The notes below the pieces were generated by a model. That model was not told the origin of the DNA, made no database searches, and worked only from the letters and a program-made list of their open reading frames with translations. Source: Piezodorus guildinii (lineage: Eukaryota; Arthropoda; Insecta; Hemiptera; Pentatomidae). Taken from it: a stretch of DNA of 64,000 nucleotides. This document shows positions 1 through 10,300 of this stretch, piece after piece. The stretch lies in NCBI GenBank assembly GCA_023052935.1, contig CM041293.1:55106725-55170724 (forward strand). Direction: 5' to 3'. The position numbers and the translations under genes were made by a program. Positions within the stretch are counted from its first letter, which is position 1. Each line of letters opens with the position of its first letter.

Positions 1-304
1 TGTAAGTTTTACATCTCATTAAAGTAAGTGCATTAGAGTAAAATTCGCCTTACATAAGTTGGCATAATAAAACTTAGCTTACATCAGACTGAAGAGAAAG
101 GGGAGGAGGGATTGAAACGATGATAGGGAAGGAGCATGAAGGATGTTTGAAGATAAAGTATTCTTATACACAAAGCTCTAAAAAGTAATGCAGAAAGACC
201 AAAAGAGAATAGACTTACTTGAGTGATTATTCCAGATAATAATTTCTATTGTTGGATTATTTAATTAGAAAAACACATTTCCAAAGACTGAAAATAAATC
301 TTAA
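1..304. other. Unassigned AT-rich DNA
   Basis: No coding frame or repeat similarity to the rest of the window was recognised here. The family A copy starts just after it. Confidence 0.5.
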
Positions 305-804
305 AACTTATTAAAACCCTCACTTTAGTTTTTCGAAAATTTTCGAATTCCACTTTTCTACGTAAATAAACGTTTTAGGGTATCCTGAGTCCAAATAACC
401 AAGTCCCGAGAAGGACAAGTCATACGATACTGAAATTTCAGATTTAAAAAAAACTGTACAAGAGATATTACAGCAACTTTTTCACTAAAATGTGCTGTCC
501 GGTAGTGCTACTTTTTACCATGCATTTTGCACCTTTTTACGATTTTCTCAAAATCAGCTTTATCGATTTTGATTAAACTCGCTATATCGATGTAAAATAT
601 AGTGGACTTTAATACCATTTAGGTCTCATTCTAATTGAAATATTCTGGAGGGGCTTAAATGCCGATAGTTTAAATTATTTTATTCTGAAGTACCTTTAAT
701 TTTGTAGATTCTATAAAAATAACCATATCATCTGATTAGCGTTGCTAAAAACGGCTAAATATATAAGTTGAAGGAATTCGATAACCAAGTAAAGGAGAAA
801 AGAG

Positions 805-817
805 CAAAAATATTTTT
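805..817. repeat. 13-nt target-site duplication, left copy
   Basis: CAAAAATATTTTT, identical to 983-995 on the other side of the 165-bp insertion. Confidence 0.85.
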
Positions 818-982
818 GTTTCCATCCACCCACCATGCGCCCTGATGATGACCCACAAAGGGGGTCGAAACGTTGGCAAACAATAAATAGTTGAAACTAT
901 TTAGTTGTTTCGTTTAATGACCGCCACCCGGACTAATTCCTTCCAGTAATTCTCAACGGTCAACTAATTACATCCACAATGA
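818..982 (+). mobile_element. Family B short element with hammerhead-like core and 13-nt TSD
   Basis: A 165-bp insertion into family A, bounded by a perfect 13-nt duplication of CAAAAATATTTTT at 805-817 and 983-995; other family A copies have one such site here. Inside, CTGATGA (842-848) is followed by one T, a 5-bp stem GACCC/GGGTC, then GAAAC (867-871). The hammerhead ribozyme core is CUGANGA - stem II - GAAA. One extra base precedes the stem and I could not complete stems I and III, so catalysis is not shown. The distal end CTCAACGGTCAACTAATT recurs exactly, reversed, at 63571-63593. A long TSD without TIRs suggests retrotransposition; Penelope-like elements are known to carry hammerhead motifs. 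Confidence 0.75.
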
Positions 983-995
983 CAAAAATATTTTT
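983..995. repeat. 13-nt target-site duplication, right copy
   Basis: Identical to 805-817. Family A copies without the insertion carry one such block at this place. Confidence 0.85.
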
Positions 996-1300
996 AATGC
1001 ATTTTTTTTGTTTTTGAAATTAAGAACAGTAACATAAATGTATAATTTACCGTTGGAATGCTAAATATTTTAGAAAAAAATATTATCTTAACACAAGATT
1101 GTAAAATTAGAAATAGTGATGAAAAGCCGATAAAACTAAATTGTTATTTTAGATAATAATGTAATAGATTTTTTAATAAAACACTTGTTTCTATAGTATT
1201 TCAAATTAATTAATTCTTTAATGGTTTAACTTATGTTTATCTCTAACTGTATTTTAAAATTCTTTAATCGATTTTATCAACGGAGGATAGTATTTTTTTT

Positions 1301-2017
1301 TTATATTAATAATTGTTTTATATTCCTGATATTAATAGGATGTTTCATAATATTTTTACGGTAATCACCTCTTCCTTGTAAATATATTCTTTATAAATTT
1401 AATTATTTACTTTACTCTTTCCCTAAGAGAGGTAGTAGGCTAGACTACTAGAAAGGACCTTGATGAACGACCTAGGAGTAGATCCAACTGAAAGTGAGAT
1501 TGAGGTGGGCTGTTGACTTGGGCTAGGAATGCAAAAGGAAGTGTTATGGGACCGGTTGTGGTATCTCCTCACTGGGGCACTGTGCCTTCCACTCTCGCCT
1601 TCTTCCAGCTCCAATATTATTTAATATGTTTTTTATAAGCGCACCAATGCGATTTAAAACGTCTAAAAAGATGGTTAGTTATTCTATTCTATTCTATTCT
1701 ATAATTCCTAAAAATACATGTGTAATATTGGATTAAGGCTTGGATAATAGTCGTTGGATAGGATAGTGTATAGAAGATTGATAGCACCAATGTCAACTTT
1801 TTTGGTCCTCTTAGCTTACCATTATTGTTATTAACTTATTATATTCGTTAATTTGTAAATATATATAAATTAATTGTAGGCGAATCGTAGTTAATATCTA
1901 CTTGGAATTAAAGGGTTCGCTAAACCTATTATTGTTATAATATCCAGAAGTGCTCAAAGAATTCCTAAAAAAAGAATAAGTTGAACAATTGTGTATAAAT
2001 AATCATTAATCATTTTT
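1301..2017. other. Unassigned DNA with a GC-richer block
   Basis: Mostly AT-rich. Positions 1423-1614 are GC-richer and hold a 63-codon open frame on the minus strand (starts MELEEGESGRHS) that I do not recognise. It has no domain and no splice or promoter context that would support a gene. A short (ATTCT)4 run lies at 1681-1700. Confidence 0.4.
1681..1700. repeat. (ATTCT)4 microsatellite
   Basis: Four perfect ATTCT units. Confidence 0.9.
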
Positions 2018-2080
2018 AAAAAATCTGTTGCGCGCAACATACGACTTTACTTACTCCGTTGTTATAACCTATATAAGAAT
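2018..2080 (+). mobile_element. Family A 5' end fragment
   Basis: Begins AAATCTGTTGCGCGCAAC and continues into the ACGACTTTACTTACTCC block, matching the family A terminus with a few changes. LINE family 1 is inserted directly beyond it. Confidence 0.7.
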
Positions 2081-2096
2081 TTCTAAATATAGTAGA

Positions 2097-2400
2097 TAAT
2101 AATAATAGGCTTACCGAACCCGAAGGTTCGATGCCGATACCACCAAATTCCGTCTACACAGACTCGTCCAATGTTCTCCGTTCAAGCCCATGCCCCCAAG
2201 ATCAGCCTTAACGCAATCCTCCCATCGACGCTTCGGTCTACCTTTTGAACGCCTACCAGTTGGATCAGCAAATACCAACTTTCTCGGAATCCGTTCCTCA
2301 CCGAGCCCAACAATTTTACTCGCCCATCTGAGTCTCCGCGACGCTATCAACTCAATTATACTCGCAGGATACAAGTTCCGCAATTCCGCGTTGTGCAACC
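2097..2400 (-). mobile_element. LINE family 1, 5'-truncated insertion with 16-nt TSD
   Basis: A 304-bp minus-strand insertion. Its 3' end (left side) is the family's (TTA)n tail next to the GGTTCGGTAAGCC motif. Both sides carry the same 16 nt, TTCTAAATATAGTAGA, at 2081-2096 and 2401-2416. The truncation point lies just after the codons for HNAELRNLYPAS. A 5'-truncated body, simple-repeat tail and long TSD are the signature of target-primed reverse transcription. Confidence 0.9.
2111..2398 (-). pseudogene. C-terminal tail of a LINE reverse transcriptase polyprotein
   Basis: A 95-residue open stretch carrying only the end of the family 1 protein: NLYPASIIELIASRRLRWAS, then ERIPRKLVFADPTGRR, a basic GRPKRRWEDCVKADLGG segment, and the terminal NLVVSASNLRVR. 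The same residues recur at 47420-47803 and, with frameshifts, in the other family 1 copies. This region lies downstream of the reverse transcriptase catalytic domain in LINE proteins of this type; no endonuclease or catalytic YADD-like motif is present, so the copy cannot act alone. The start codon is only the first Met after the truncation point. The frame is undamaged, which suggests a fairly recent insertion. Confidence 0.8.
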
Positions 2401-2532
2401 TTCTAAATATAGTAGAGATGAATGAATCCGTTACGGATAAAACATAACTTTCATTTCAACAAAACAATTTAAGGACTATTAAATAAAGTTAAATTTTTCA
2501 AAAAGAATTGTGTCGAGTTTCGTTGGAAACAT

Positions 2533-3264
2533 CTGCTAGGTGAAGACACGGAAACCATACAACTAAATACAAGTGTGTTAATAAAAACCGGCAAAGAAAT
2601 AGTACTGGAATCAAATACCGATATGACGAAATATATGATTAGTTGCAGAAACGGTGGCGATCTTCGTGATATTGATATATCAGGATATACATTTGAACAC
2701 GTAGAGAAATTCAAGTATTTAGATTCCATGATAACAGTAAAAAATGAAATCCAGGAAGAAATAAAGTACCCGTTAAAGTTGGGAAATGCCTGTTATTATT
2801 CAGTTGCTAAGTTACTTAGCTAGCGGCGTCTATCTAAAAACTTAAAGGTTAGAATCTTTATAACTATTCTTCCGACGGTTCTTTACTTATGTGAAACGTG
2901 GCCGCTTACATTGAAGGATGAACAACGGCTTAAGGTTTTTGAAAATAAGTTACTGCGTAAAATGTTTGGTCCGAAGAGAGATAAGGCCACTGGGGAGTTT
3001 AGAAGGTTGCACAACGCGGAATTGCGGAACTTGTACCCGCAGTAAAGTTGTTGGGTTTGGTGAGGAACGGATTCAGAGAATGTTGTTATTCGCTGATACG
3101 ACTGATAGGCATCCGAAAGGTAGGCCGAGACGTTGATGGGAGGATTGCGTTAAGGCTGATCTCGGGGGCTTAGGCCTGAACGGTGAACGTTGGATGAGTC
3201 TGTGTTGGCGGAGTTTGGTGGTATCGGCATCGAAGCTTTGGGTTAGGTAAGCCTATTATTATTA
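2533..3264 (+). mobile_element. LINE family 1, 5'-truncated insertion with 14-nt TSD
   Basis: A 732-bp plus-strand insertion between perfect duplications of TTCGTTGGAAACAT at 2519-2532 and 3265-3278. The coding remnant runs from a segment with TGKEIVLESNTDMTKYMIS, through ISGYTFEHVEKFKYLDSMIT, PTVLYLCETWPLTLKDEQRL and ENKLLRKMFGPKRD, to the basic tail. Frames break near 2822 and after 3043. The 3' end reads GGGTTAGGTAAGCC and then (TTA)n. Compared with 47346-47822 this copy keeps about 250 more nucleotides upstream. Confidence 0.9.
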
Positions 3265-3289
3265 TTCGTTGGAAACATAGGTTATATTG

Positions 3290-3425
3290 AAAAATCTGGT
3301 GCGCGCAACACACGATTTTCACTTAGCTTAGTTCTTAAAATCAATTTAAGAATTTTTTAAAACATTTACAGATAAAAATATAATGTTAAAGAATTAATTT
3401 TATTGAGTTTCAATAGAAAATTGTT
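3290..3425 (+). mobile_element. Family A 5' end fragment
   Basis: Starts AAAATCTGGTGCGCGCAACA, then ACGATTTTCACTTAGC and the AAGAATTAATTTTATTGAG block, after which similarity stops. Only the outer part of the inverted repeat remains. Confidence 0.8.
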
Positions 3426-4557
3426 CTGAAATCCTCAGTTGTTTGAACTCGAACTCTGAGGTGATCCCTCTATTTATATTCGTACTTTTTCAACTTGCCT
3501 TTGGTGGTAAAAATCTTGCTGGTAATTGTTTTAGTATTATTACGAGTCAAATGCCAATAGAATGGTTATTTCCTCTGCCTGATGGATGAGATGGACAGGA
3601 TTTAGTGGCCAAAATTATAAAATATGCCTCTCATTTCATAATTTGTATTTTCTTTGTTCCATTGTAATAAAAAAAAAATTCACTGGATAAGTATCGAAAA
3701 TATATAATTTTTTTCAAGTTAATTTTGTAAATTGTTTGCCTTTAAACAAAATTGTCTTATTAATTCTGTATACGTCGTAAATTCTTGAGTAAGACTATTA
3801 TAAACGTAGAAAACTATAAAGAAGCGAATAATAGATCATTTCTGTCGATTCGAATGCTCCTATAGAGTAAATTGATCAAATAAGAAAAAATGTAGCCGTG
3901 GTATTTTTTTTTTTTTTTTTTTTTTTTTTACATTCACTAATAAAGGACATTCTCCCCTCACAAATGAAAAAGGAATTTTTTATTTATCTTGATTAGATCA
4001 AGAGTAAAAAAACTTTGGTCACAGAATTGTGATTTTTTTCCTCGACGCGTCGTCTTGATGGTCATAGATTTAATTTTTTTTTGCTTATCCTGAAAGTACC
4101 ACCCCTTTCTCTTATTATCCCTTAAATCCTTTTAAGTATTTTTCTTTCCTTGGTCTCTTGTTTCTTCTTGGGATTTTATCGGTTCTCATCGTTTCGCCGA
4201 AGGCCTTACAACTAACTAGCTTAGTGAGACATTATCATCATATAGCAGAACATTTTTCTCAAATCTTTAGCTTTCCAATAGTACGTCATACATCTACGCC
4301 TATAATTTAATATAAACTAAAGGAATAGATCAAATATGGAGTGTATCATAGTTTTGTTTAAAACATAATTATTTCTTTTGTTTTTTATTTTCATAAAGAT
4401 TATTTGCTTTTTTCATACTTATTGAAGATTTTTTTAAAAATCCATATATCATCGTTCGACTTGTTAAGTTTATTTATGATATAAAAGCGAACTTCATTAT
4501 GAAGTAATTTTTTTTTCTACGAAGTATCACATGTTCGCGTAGCGTTAACAAAAAAAA
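3426..4557. other. Unassigned AT-rich DNA
   Basis: No domain-bearing frame or recognised repeat apart from a poly(T) run at 3904-3929. Confidence 0.5.
3904..3929. repeat. Poly(T) run
   Basis: About 26 consecutive T residues. Confidence 0.9.
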
Positions 4558-5790
4558 CAACAACACACCACTGTCACTTACCTCCGTTTTTAAAATCAAT
4601 TAATGAATTTTCAAATAGAGTTAAAGATAAAAATCTGGTGCGGGCAACACACGACTTTCACTTACCTCCATTTTTAAAATCAATGAAAGAATTTTCAAAA
4701 ACAGTTAGAGATAAAAATACGTAAAACTATTAAGGAATTAATTACATTGAATATTTAATCTGATAATATTTTTTCTAAAATCTTTAGCTTTCCAACGGTA
4801 TATCATACATGTATATTACTGTTCTTATGTTCAAAAACGAAAAATTGCATTAAAAAAATATTTTTTCTGTTTTCTCTTTAGTTGTGTGTCGAATTTATTC
4901 AGTTTATATATTTACCTTTTTTTAACAAGATAATATAGGTATTTTTGTTGAATCTACAAAATTAAAGGTACTTTAGGGATAGAAAATACTTCCCCTTACT
5001 ATATATAGTAAGTGAAAGTAAAAATGAGTGAAACTACTAAAGAATTAATAAAATTTAATGTTTATAGACACATGTGTTTTATTAAAAAATCCATTATATT
5101 ACTGTCTAAAACAATCAATTAGTTTTGTCTACTTTTCATCACTCTCCGTTAACATTTACGAGCTGGTATATAAGATAATTTTTGTTTAAAACTCTTAAGC
5201 TTTCCAGCGGTATATTATACATGTATATTACTGCTCTTAATTTTTGCTCTTATCTCCTTTAGTTGATTATCAAATTCGTTGAACTTGTATATTTAGCCGT
5301 TTTTTTTTTAGCAATGCTTATCTGTTGATATGGTTACATATTTTATATTATACATACATATAATAGAATCTACAAAATTAAAGGTACTTAAGAAGAAGAA
5401 AATTTAAAATATCGGCATTTCATTCAGAATGAAATCTACATGATATTAAAGCCCATTAATTTTTACCTCGATTTAACGAGTTTAATCAAAATCGTTGTTA
5501 GTGCCGTTTTTGATAAAATCGTAAAAAGGCGCATAATTCTGTCAGCTGATATTGGTGAAAAAGTTGCTGTAACATCATAGGCGTGTACTTTGCTTAAATA
5601 TGAAATTTCAGTTTCATAGGCCTTTTCGTTTTTGCTTTAGACTTACCACACAGACCTTTTTAAGGGACTTGGTCATTTGGACTCAGGAGTTGAAAACTGG
5701 AAATCGAAAATTTTCACGATCAAAATATTTTCCCTTACTATATATTTTGTTTAAATATTCTATTTTTATTTCTAACTCCTATTATAATTT
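4558..5790 (+). mobile_element. Family A: three partial units head to tail
   Basis: Unit 1 (4558-4628) has only the CACTTACCTCC block through GAGTTAAAGATAAAAAT. Unit 2 (4629-5012) restarts with AAAATCTGGTGCGGGCAACA and is internally deleted, ending with the palindrome CTTACTATATATAGTAAG. Unit 3 (about 5005-5790) begins at that palindrome with GTGAAAGTAAAAATGAGTG and runs to a second TTCCCTTACTATATATTT end. The palindromic junction is shared between units 2 and 3, so they abut without any flanking DNA between them. Confidence 0.8.
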
Positions 5791-6148
5791 TGAAATTTCA
5801 TTTTTTTTTTATACATTCTAGATTTATATTATTTTATAGGTATCTGCGTCTTCTTTGATTCATATTACGTTTTAATAAATGATCTTGTCGGTTTTTTTTA
5901 TTTTTTTATTCGCAAATGATTAAGGGGTTGTTTTAGAATCCTTTATTTACTGATTTAGCTATTCAATACTTAAAAATAGTAGGAGCTATTTTGTACTTAA
6001 ATTTACATTGAGAGTGAAGATAATTTTTATAGTTGATATTAATATTTTACTAGTTAATTTTTTAAATATATTAAATAATAACCCGACTCTGCATGTTGGT
6101 TTGTTTTTTTAGTTGTGATATAATAAGGAGGAATTCTATGGCTCTAGA
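5791..6148. other. Unassigned AT-rich DNA
   Basis: Nothing recognised between family A and the LINE insertion. Confidence 0.5.
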
Positions 6149-6163
6149 GGGTTCCACTAATAT

Positions 6164-7291
6164 AATATATATATAATATAATGATATTTATTTGTTTTCG
6201 GGGTAATCCCTACACAAAAGGAGTTGGTCAGTACAGTTCATATGTTATAAATACAAAAAAAAAAAAAAACAATTGGAGATTATTTACAGGCATTGCGAAT
6301 ATACAATAAAAAAGTAAAGCGTATTTTTTTAAATCAAATACAAAAATGAAAAACAAAACAAAAAAATACACATACAAAACAAAAAAAAAAGAACAATTGA
6401 GGAATTTAAAGTTATCCTTAGTGAAAATATAAATGTTTCAAATTTATAATGTTGTGTAAATTATTCTAAACAATTAAAATTAAGTAAACAATTTTATTAA
6501 AACAAGTAAAATAAATAACAATTAAACACAAGTAATCTCACTTCACATTTTAATAAAAATTTAATAAGTCATTAACCAGAAAATCTATATCATGAACCTT
6601 ATTCATTTATTATAAACGATCTAATTTTTAAACTACCCACTGTATGGTGAAAAATGTCATTTAGTTTCTGCACAGTATCAATTGTTAGTACATTTCCTAA
6701 AATTGAATTATTGTTCTCATTTATATATTTATATATATATATTGCTTCCTAAGATCTTTATACATTGGGCATTCTATCAAAAGATGATATAGATTTTCCG
6801 GCTTTTGTAAATTACACACAGTGCAGTTTTCATCTCCCTCTAGTTTATAGGATTTCCCTTCACTGTACACTACCGGTCTTGTCAAGTTGGCTACCCTAAG
6901 CTGGCTCACTATTCGGGGCTTCTTGATTTTTGTTCTGAAATTTAGGTATTCTTCACCTTGGAAAAAGCTGCTGATGTTTCTGAATTCTGGGTTATATTTT
7001 GAGTTAAGCGCTGAGTTAATATCTATACTTAGGCAATGATTTTTAAATCTATTTGTTAGGTCTTTGAGATGCCGTTGGGCTTCTTCTGGTTTTAGATTAT
7101 CTTCTTCTAAAATCATCGATAAGTCTTCTATTGATAATTTTGTTCTTAATTGTGAGTACCAATTGCATATATTTTTGTTGCCTTCGAGTTCTCTTAGTCG
7201 GTCAAAACATACTTTAGGTAGCCTCTCATCTGGCATTTTTAATAGAGCAATCCACCATCTGAACATTCTTTTGACTACTTCTATTTCTAAT
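6164..7291 (-). mobile_element. 5'-truncated LINE insertion with 15-nt TSD
   Basis: A 1,128-bp minus-strand insertion between perfect copies of GGGTTCCACTAATAT at 6149-6163 and 7292-7306. It holds the C-terminal coding part, about 550 bp of AT-rich 3' untranslated sequence and an A/T-rich tail at its left edge. The reading frame stays open right up to the truncation point, as expected of a recent insertion from a working source copy. Confidence 0.9.
6721..7266 (-). pseudogene. C-terminal region of a LINE ORF2-like protein with zinc knuckle
   Basis: A 181-residue open frame that continues upstream without a Met to the insertion edge near 7291, so the listed start is only the first internal ATG (MFRWWIALLKMP). 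Near the C terminus CTVCNLQKPENLYHLLIEC forms a C-x2-C-x8-H-x4-C zinc knuckle typical of non-LTR retrotransposon proteins downstream of the reverse transcriptase. The protein ends KDLRKQYIYINI. There is no endonuclease or catalytic reverse transcriptase domain, so it is not autonomous. It differs from LINE family 1 and from the RNase H-bearing fragments elsewhere in the window. Confidence 0.85.
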
Positions 7292-7349
7292 GGGTTCCAC
7301 TAATATTCGAATCCTATCATGCAAAGTAATTTAAATATTTTTAAAGACT

Positions 7350-7643
7350 ATTAAAAAAAACAGGGAAGGTGAGAGGACACAGTCAGCTTATTGAGCACCT
7401 CAACGATATGGGTTTGGTAGCCTCACTGACTTGGAGATTCATTCTATCATGTGGTATGCAGTTGTGAAGAGATAGCCAGGATACGGTTTTAGCATATATC
7501 AGACCCTAAGCTCTTTGAACTGTTCAATCCTTTCAGTCTGGCCAGATTAACCAAGGCAATAAGTTTGTATCAACAGGATAATTTACGGCGCACAATAAGC
7601 CTACTTAAGGTTGCATTGCAATAAGAATAAGGTGGAGGGAAAA
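7350..7643 (+). pseudogene. Jockey-like LINE C-terminal fragment
   Basis: Broken coding sequence. It reads GHSQLIEHLNDMGLVASLTW, then in another frame FYHVVCSCEEIARIRF, then SDPKLFELFNPFSLARLTKA followed by ISLY. The same motifs occur at 42660-42935 (YHVICSCPEIARIR and SDPKLCELISPYSLVRFTKA), so both belong to one family. The H-x3-C-x-C pattern is the tail of the zinc knuckle after reverse transcriptase. Two frameshifts are visible. Confidence 0.7.
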
Positions 7644-7644
7644 A

Positions 7645-8095
7645 AAGTCGTACGAAACTGAAATTTCATATTTAAGATAACTCTACTATAAAATTTAATA
7701 GGCCTAATATCATGAAGCTTTTTTATTCTGATTGAAATGGTATTGTCAGATGTATTAAATGCCGAAATTTTAAATTTCCTTGCTCTAATGTACCTTTAGT
7801 TTTGTAGATTCGAAAAAATTAATCTTGCTAACGTTGATAAAGGACGGGTAAATATATTAGTTGAACGAATTCGGTATCCAACTAAAGGAAAAAATTAAAA
7901 ACATATATTTTTTTTTTTTAACATAAGTACAGTAATATAGATTTATAATATACCGTTGGCAAGCTACTGAATTAAGAAAAAATATTATCTTATGCAAAAA
8001 ATTGTAAAAGTTAATGGGGAGAGAAGAAAACCCGATAAAATTGAATGATTGTTGTAAATAGTAATATAATAGATTATTTTTTATTTTATTGTACA
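7645..8095 (-). mobile_element. Family A partial copy
   Basis: Reverse orientation, from GTCGTACGAAACTGAAATTT through TACCGTTGGCAAGC to AATAATATAATAGATT-type sequence. Both outer ends are missing. Confidence 0.8.
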
Positions 8096-8116
8096 GGCGT
8101 TCCAACTAGGGTTGCC

Positions 8117-8462
8117 TTTTCAAGTCAGTGCTGAGCTCCAGAGATCAAGATCAAGCCATTCCTCCTGAAGACCCCGGCCCGCCATCTCCTCTTCCACTCC
8201 GTATATCCACCTACTTCTAGATCGACTTCGTTTCCGCCTTCCCGGTGGCTGCCAATCTAAAACTCGGTTTGGCCGTCGTTCGGTAGACATTCGTTTTACA
8301 TAGCCGTACCATCTTAGCCTTTGCTGTCCTATCCGCTGGTTTACGGACCCAGGAGCCTCCATCCTGTCCCGAACAACCTCATTTCTAATTCGGTCCATCC
8401 TTGTGAAACGTAAACATCTTCTCCAAAAGTCCATCTCCACAGCTTGGACTTTCGAGCAGAGG
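8117..8462 (-). pseudogene. C-terminal tail of a second LINE reverse transcriptase family
   Basis: An open minus-strand frame of about 115 codons starting upstream of the first Met with CSKVQAVEMDFWRRCLRF, then RNEVVRDRMEAPGSV, QRLRWYGYVKRMSTERRP, a basic linker GRRKRSRSRSRWIYG, and LQEEWLDLDLWSSALT at the stop (8120-8122). This layout (WRR, RLRWYGHVxRM, basic GRPRxRW, final LDR) is the C-terminal region following reverse transcriptase in endonuclease-reverse transcriptase proteins common in insect genomes. No catalytic motif is included. It is distinct from LINE family 1, with no (TTA)n tail at its 3' side. Confidence 0.8.
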
Positions 8463-8640
8463 GTTATATATTATTTTTATTTTATTTTTTTTTTCCTCTG
8501 AAACAGTTGTTTATTGAGTAATATTACAATCACTCCAATTTAGAACATTTTTATAGTGATAAAGTACAACATTCATACTACATTCACACGATATATACAA
8601 AACAATAAATTTATGTAATAATAATACAATATACATATGT

Positions 8641-8720
8641 ACAAAACCAAATCAATTAAAATATTATACAAAACAAAATCAATAAAAATATTATACAAAA
8701 CAAATTCAATAAAAATATAT
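8641..8720. repeat. Tandem repeat, 27-nt unit, three copies
   Basis: Units start ACAAAACCAAATCAATTAAA, ACAAAACAAAATCAATAAAA and ACAAAACAAATTCAATAAAA, at 8641, 8668 and 8695. Confidence 0.8.
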
Positions 8721-8814
8721 ACAAAAGTCACTCATACCTATTGATTATTTAATAAATCACATGTTTATAAAACTCAGTGTCTTTAACTCCTTAACCTTTA
8801 TTCATTTTTAAATG

Positions 8815-8885
8815 TATTTAAAAATCCTTAAATTGATTTTAACAGAGGAGTTAAGAGAAAGTCGTTTGTTTCGTGCACCACAACT
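8815..8885 (-). mobile_element. Family A terminal fragment
   Basis: AAATTGATTTTAACAGAGGA, GAGAAAGTCG and CGTGCACCA match the reversed inverted-repeat end. Confidence 0.65.
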
Positions 8886-9049
8886 ATTTAGTATTCATTG
8901 TATTTTCGGAGTATGCTTTATTCGATATTCTACGTGTCTTGAAACATTTTTTACGTTACATATTAAGTTGTTAATACACGTAAGTAGAGAAATGAACGTA
9001 ATACTTTGTGATATTGATTTATTAACTGTCTATGTAATTAAATATTACA

Positions 9050-9690
9050 CGATTTCGAGAACGTCAATGAAAAGCGCTAAAGAGATAGGACTTAAAGTGA
9101 AAATTCTTATTTGGACATACATTTAAACAAGTAAGGAAATTTAGATATTTAGGTTTTATGATAACAATAAATGCGGGAATTAGTAAAGTCGCGGAATTAC
9201 TGAGCTCGCGGTTCTATCAAGAATCTTATATATTAGAATTTATAAAGTTATTATTCTTCCGGCAGTTCTATACGGATGTGTAAGGTGGCCGTTTACTTTG
9301 AAGGAGGAACGACGCATTAGGATTTTCGAGTGTGAGGTTCTACGTGGAATATTTGGTTTCCAGAGAGATGAAGCCGCTAGGAAATTTAGAATGTTACAGA
9401 ATTGGAGATTTGTGGTCTTGTATATTTTCAGTGTAATTAAGTTTATACCGCGTTTACTAATATAGGCGTGTAAAGCCGTTGGGCTGTGAAGAATCGATCC
9501 GAAAATGTTGATATGTACTAAATCTACTGATTGGCGTCCGACAGGTAGGCCGAAGGTTTGTGTGACGTCTGATCTCGGAGGGTTGTGCTGTTACACGAAG
9601 ATCTTTGGATGAATCTGGATTGGCAACATTAGGTTGTATTGACATTGAAACTTCAGGTTCGCTAAGCTCATTATTACTATTATTATCAAT
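9050..9690 (+). pseudogene. LINE family 1, heavily decayed copy
   Basis: Matches family 1 in pieces: AAAGAGATAGGACTTAAAGT, the CGGCAGTTCTATACGGATGT block, GGCCGTTTACTTTGAAGGA, TCCGACAGGTAGGCCGAAG, and the 3' end CTTCAGGTTCGCTAAGCTCA followed by an interrupted (TTA)n. Internal deletions and stops leave no frame longer than a few dozen codons. It is clearly older than the copies at 2097-2400 and 47346-47822. Confidence 0.75.
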
Positions 9691-10300
9691 ATTATAGATT
9701 TGTTAAATACAATTACATAATATAATTTGACATATCTATATTATGAATGCATAATTACCTGTTACTGAGTTTTTAGAAGTAGGTAAGCCCTTAATTCGCG
9801 AGTAGGATTTGGAGTTCCTCCGTGTATTCCAATCAGTTCCAGAGATTTATATCGTTTTGGAAAATCTTTTCTTCGCATTCGTCAGACTGTTTGCCCGGAT
9901 CGCCCTGACAGGGATTGTACGATAGCCCTGAGAGCGAACGGTGCAAAATGATATTTGTCAGAAAGCAGACATTTCCCACGGTGAGGGGGTGGTTGTGTTG
10001 GCACACCTGATCGGTCCACCTGGCATCCAGGTAAAGATCTAGGAGCTCTATAACAATAGCACATCCCCCCAGTACGAAACTTACTAGGTCACAGCCACTG
10101 ATTTTCACATTTTCTCTTCTTTCAGGCGTCCCCCATCCACCTTCTCTTAGTCCACTATTATTTATTACAGGTGAATCTCTCATTGTCGTTTTTAATAGTA
10201 CCTGCTAAGAAAGGGATGTGAAAGCAAATCCTGAAATCAATTTGTCCTTTGTTATTTTGTATGCAACGAGGAAGGGAGTGAGAGATAAAGAGAGTTTATA
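9691..10300. other. Unassigned, GC-richer block with an open frame
   Basis: The segment 9833-10183 has a 116-codon minus-strand open frame (starts MRDSPVINNSGLREGGWG, contains SYNPCQGDPGKQSDECEEK) overlapped in another frame by a second open stretch. I recognise neither. Base composition is less AT-rich than the flanks. It may be a remnant of an unrecognised element or an exon; no splice or promoter evidence decides. Confidence 0.3.

Larger units (their letters stand above)
305..1300 (-). mobile_element. Family A long-TIR repeat, interrupted copy
   Basis: Reverse-orientation copy of the window's commonest repeat. Its segments match the other copies in order: the block around TTTTAGGGTATCCTGAGTCC, CATGCATTTTGCACC, the ACCGTTGGAATGC block, and the inner part of the inverted repeat near AATTCTTTAATGG. 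The outermost GTGCGCGC tip is lost at the right end. The copy is split by a 165-bp insertion at 818-982. No transposase is encoded, so this would be a non-autonomous element. Confidence 0.8.
8463..9049. other. Low-complexity AT-rich DNA
   Basis: Holds a 27-nt tandem repeat (8641-8720) and a family A tip (8815-8885). An open frame over 8812-9126 overlaps that repeat and is not considered a gene. Confidence 0.5.

Noticed and set aside
818..982. Calling the CTGATGA...GAAAC motif a functional hammerhead ribozyme
   Set aside because: Stems I and III and the NUH cleavage site could not be paired, and every copy has one extra base before stem II. Only a core resemblance is claimed.
5600..5821. Open frame MKFQFHRPFRFCFRL..., with similar frames at 22347-22541 and 54423-54644
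   Set aside because: All are the same stretch of family A read in one frame. Similarity comes from the repeat and the frames differ in length and stops.
8641..8720. CRISPR-like regular repeats
   Set aside because: The 27-nt units are adjacent with no spacers and AT-rich; a simple tandem repeat.
8812..9126. 104-codon plus-strand open frame
   Set aside because: Starts inside a family A tip and runs into LINE family 1; no domain.
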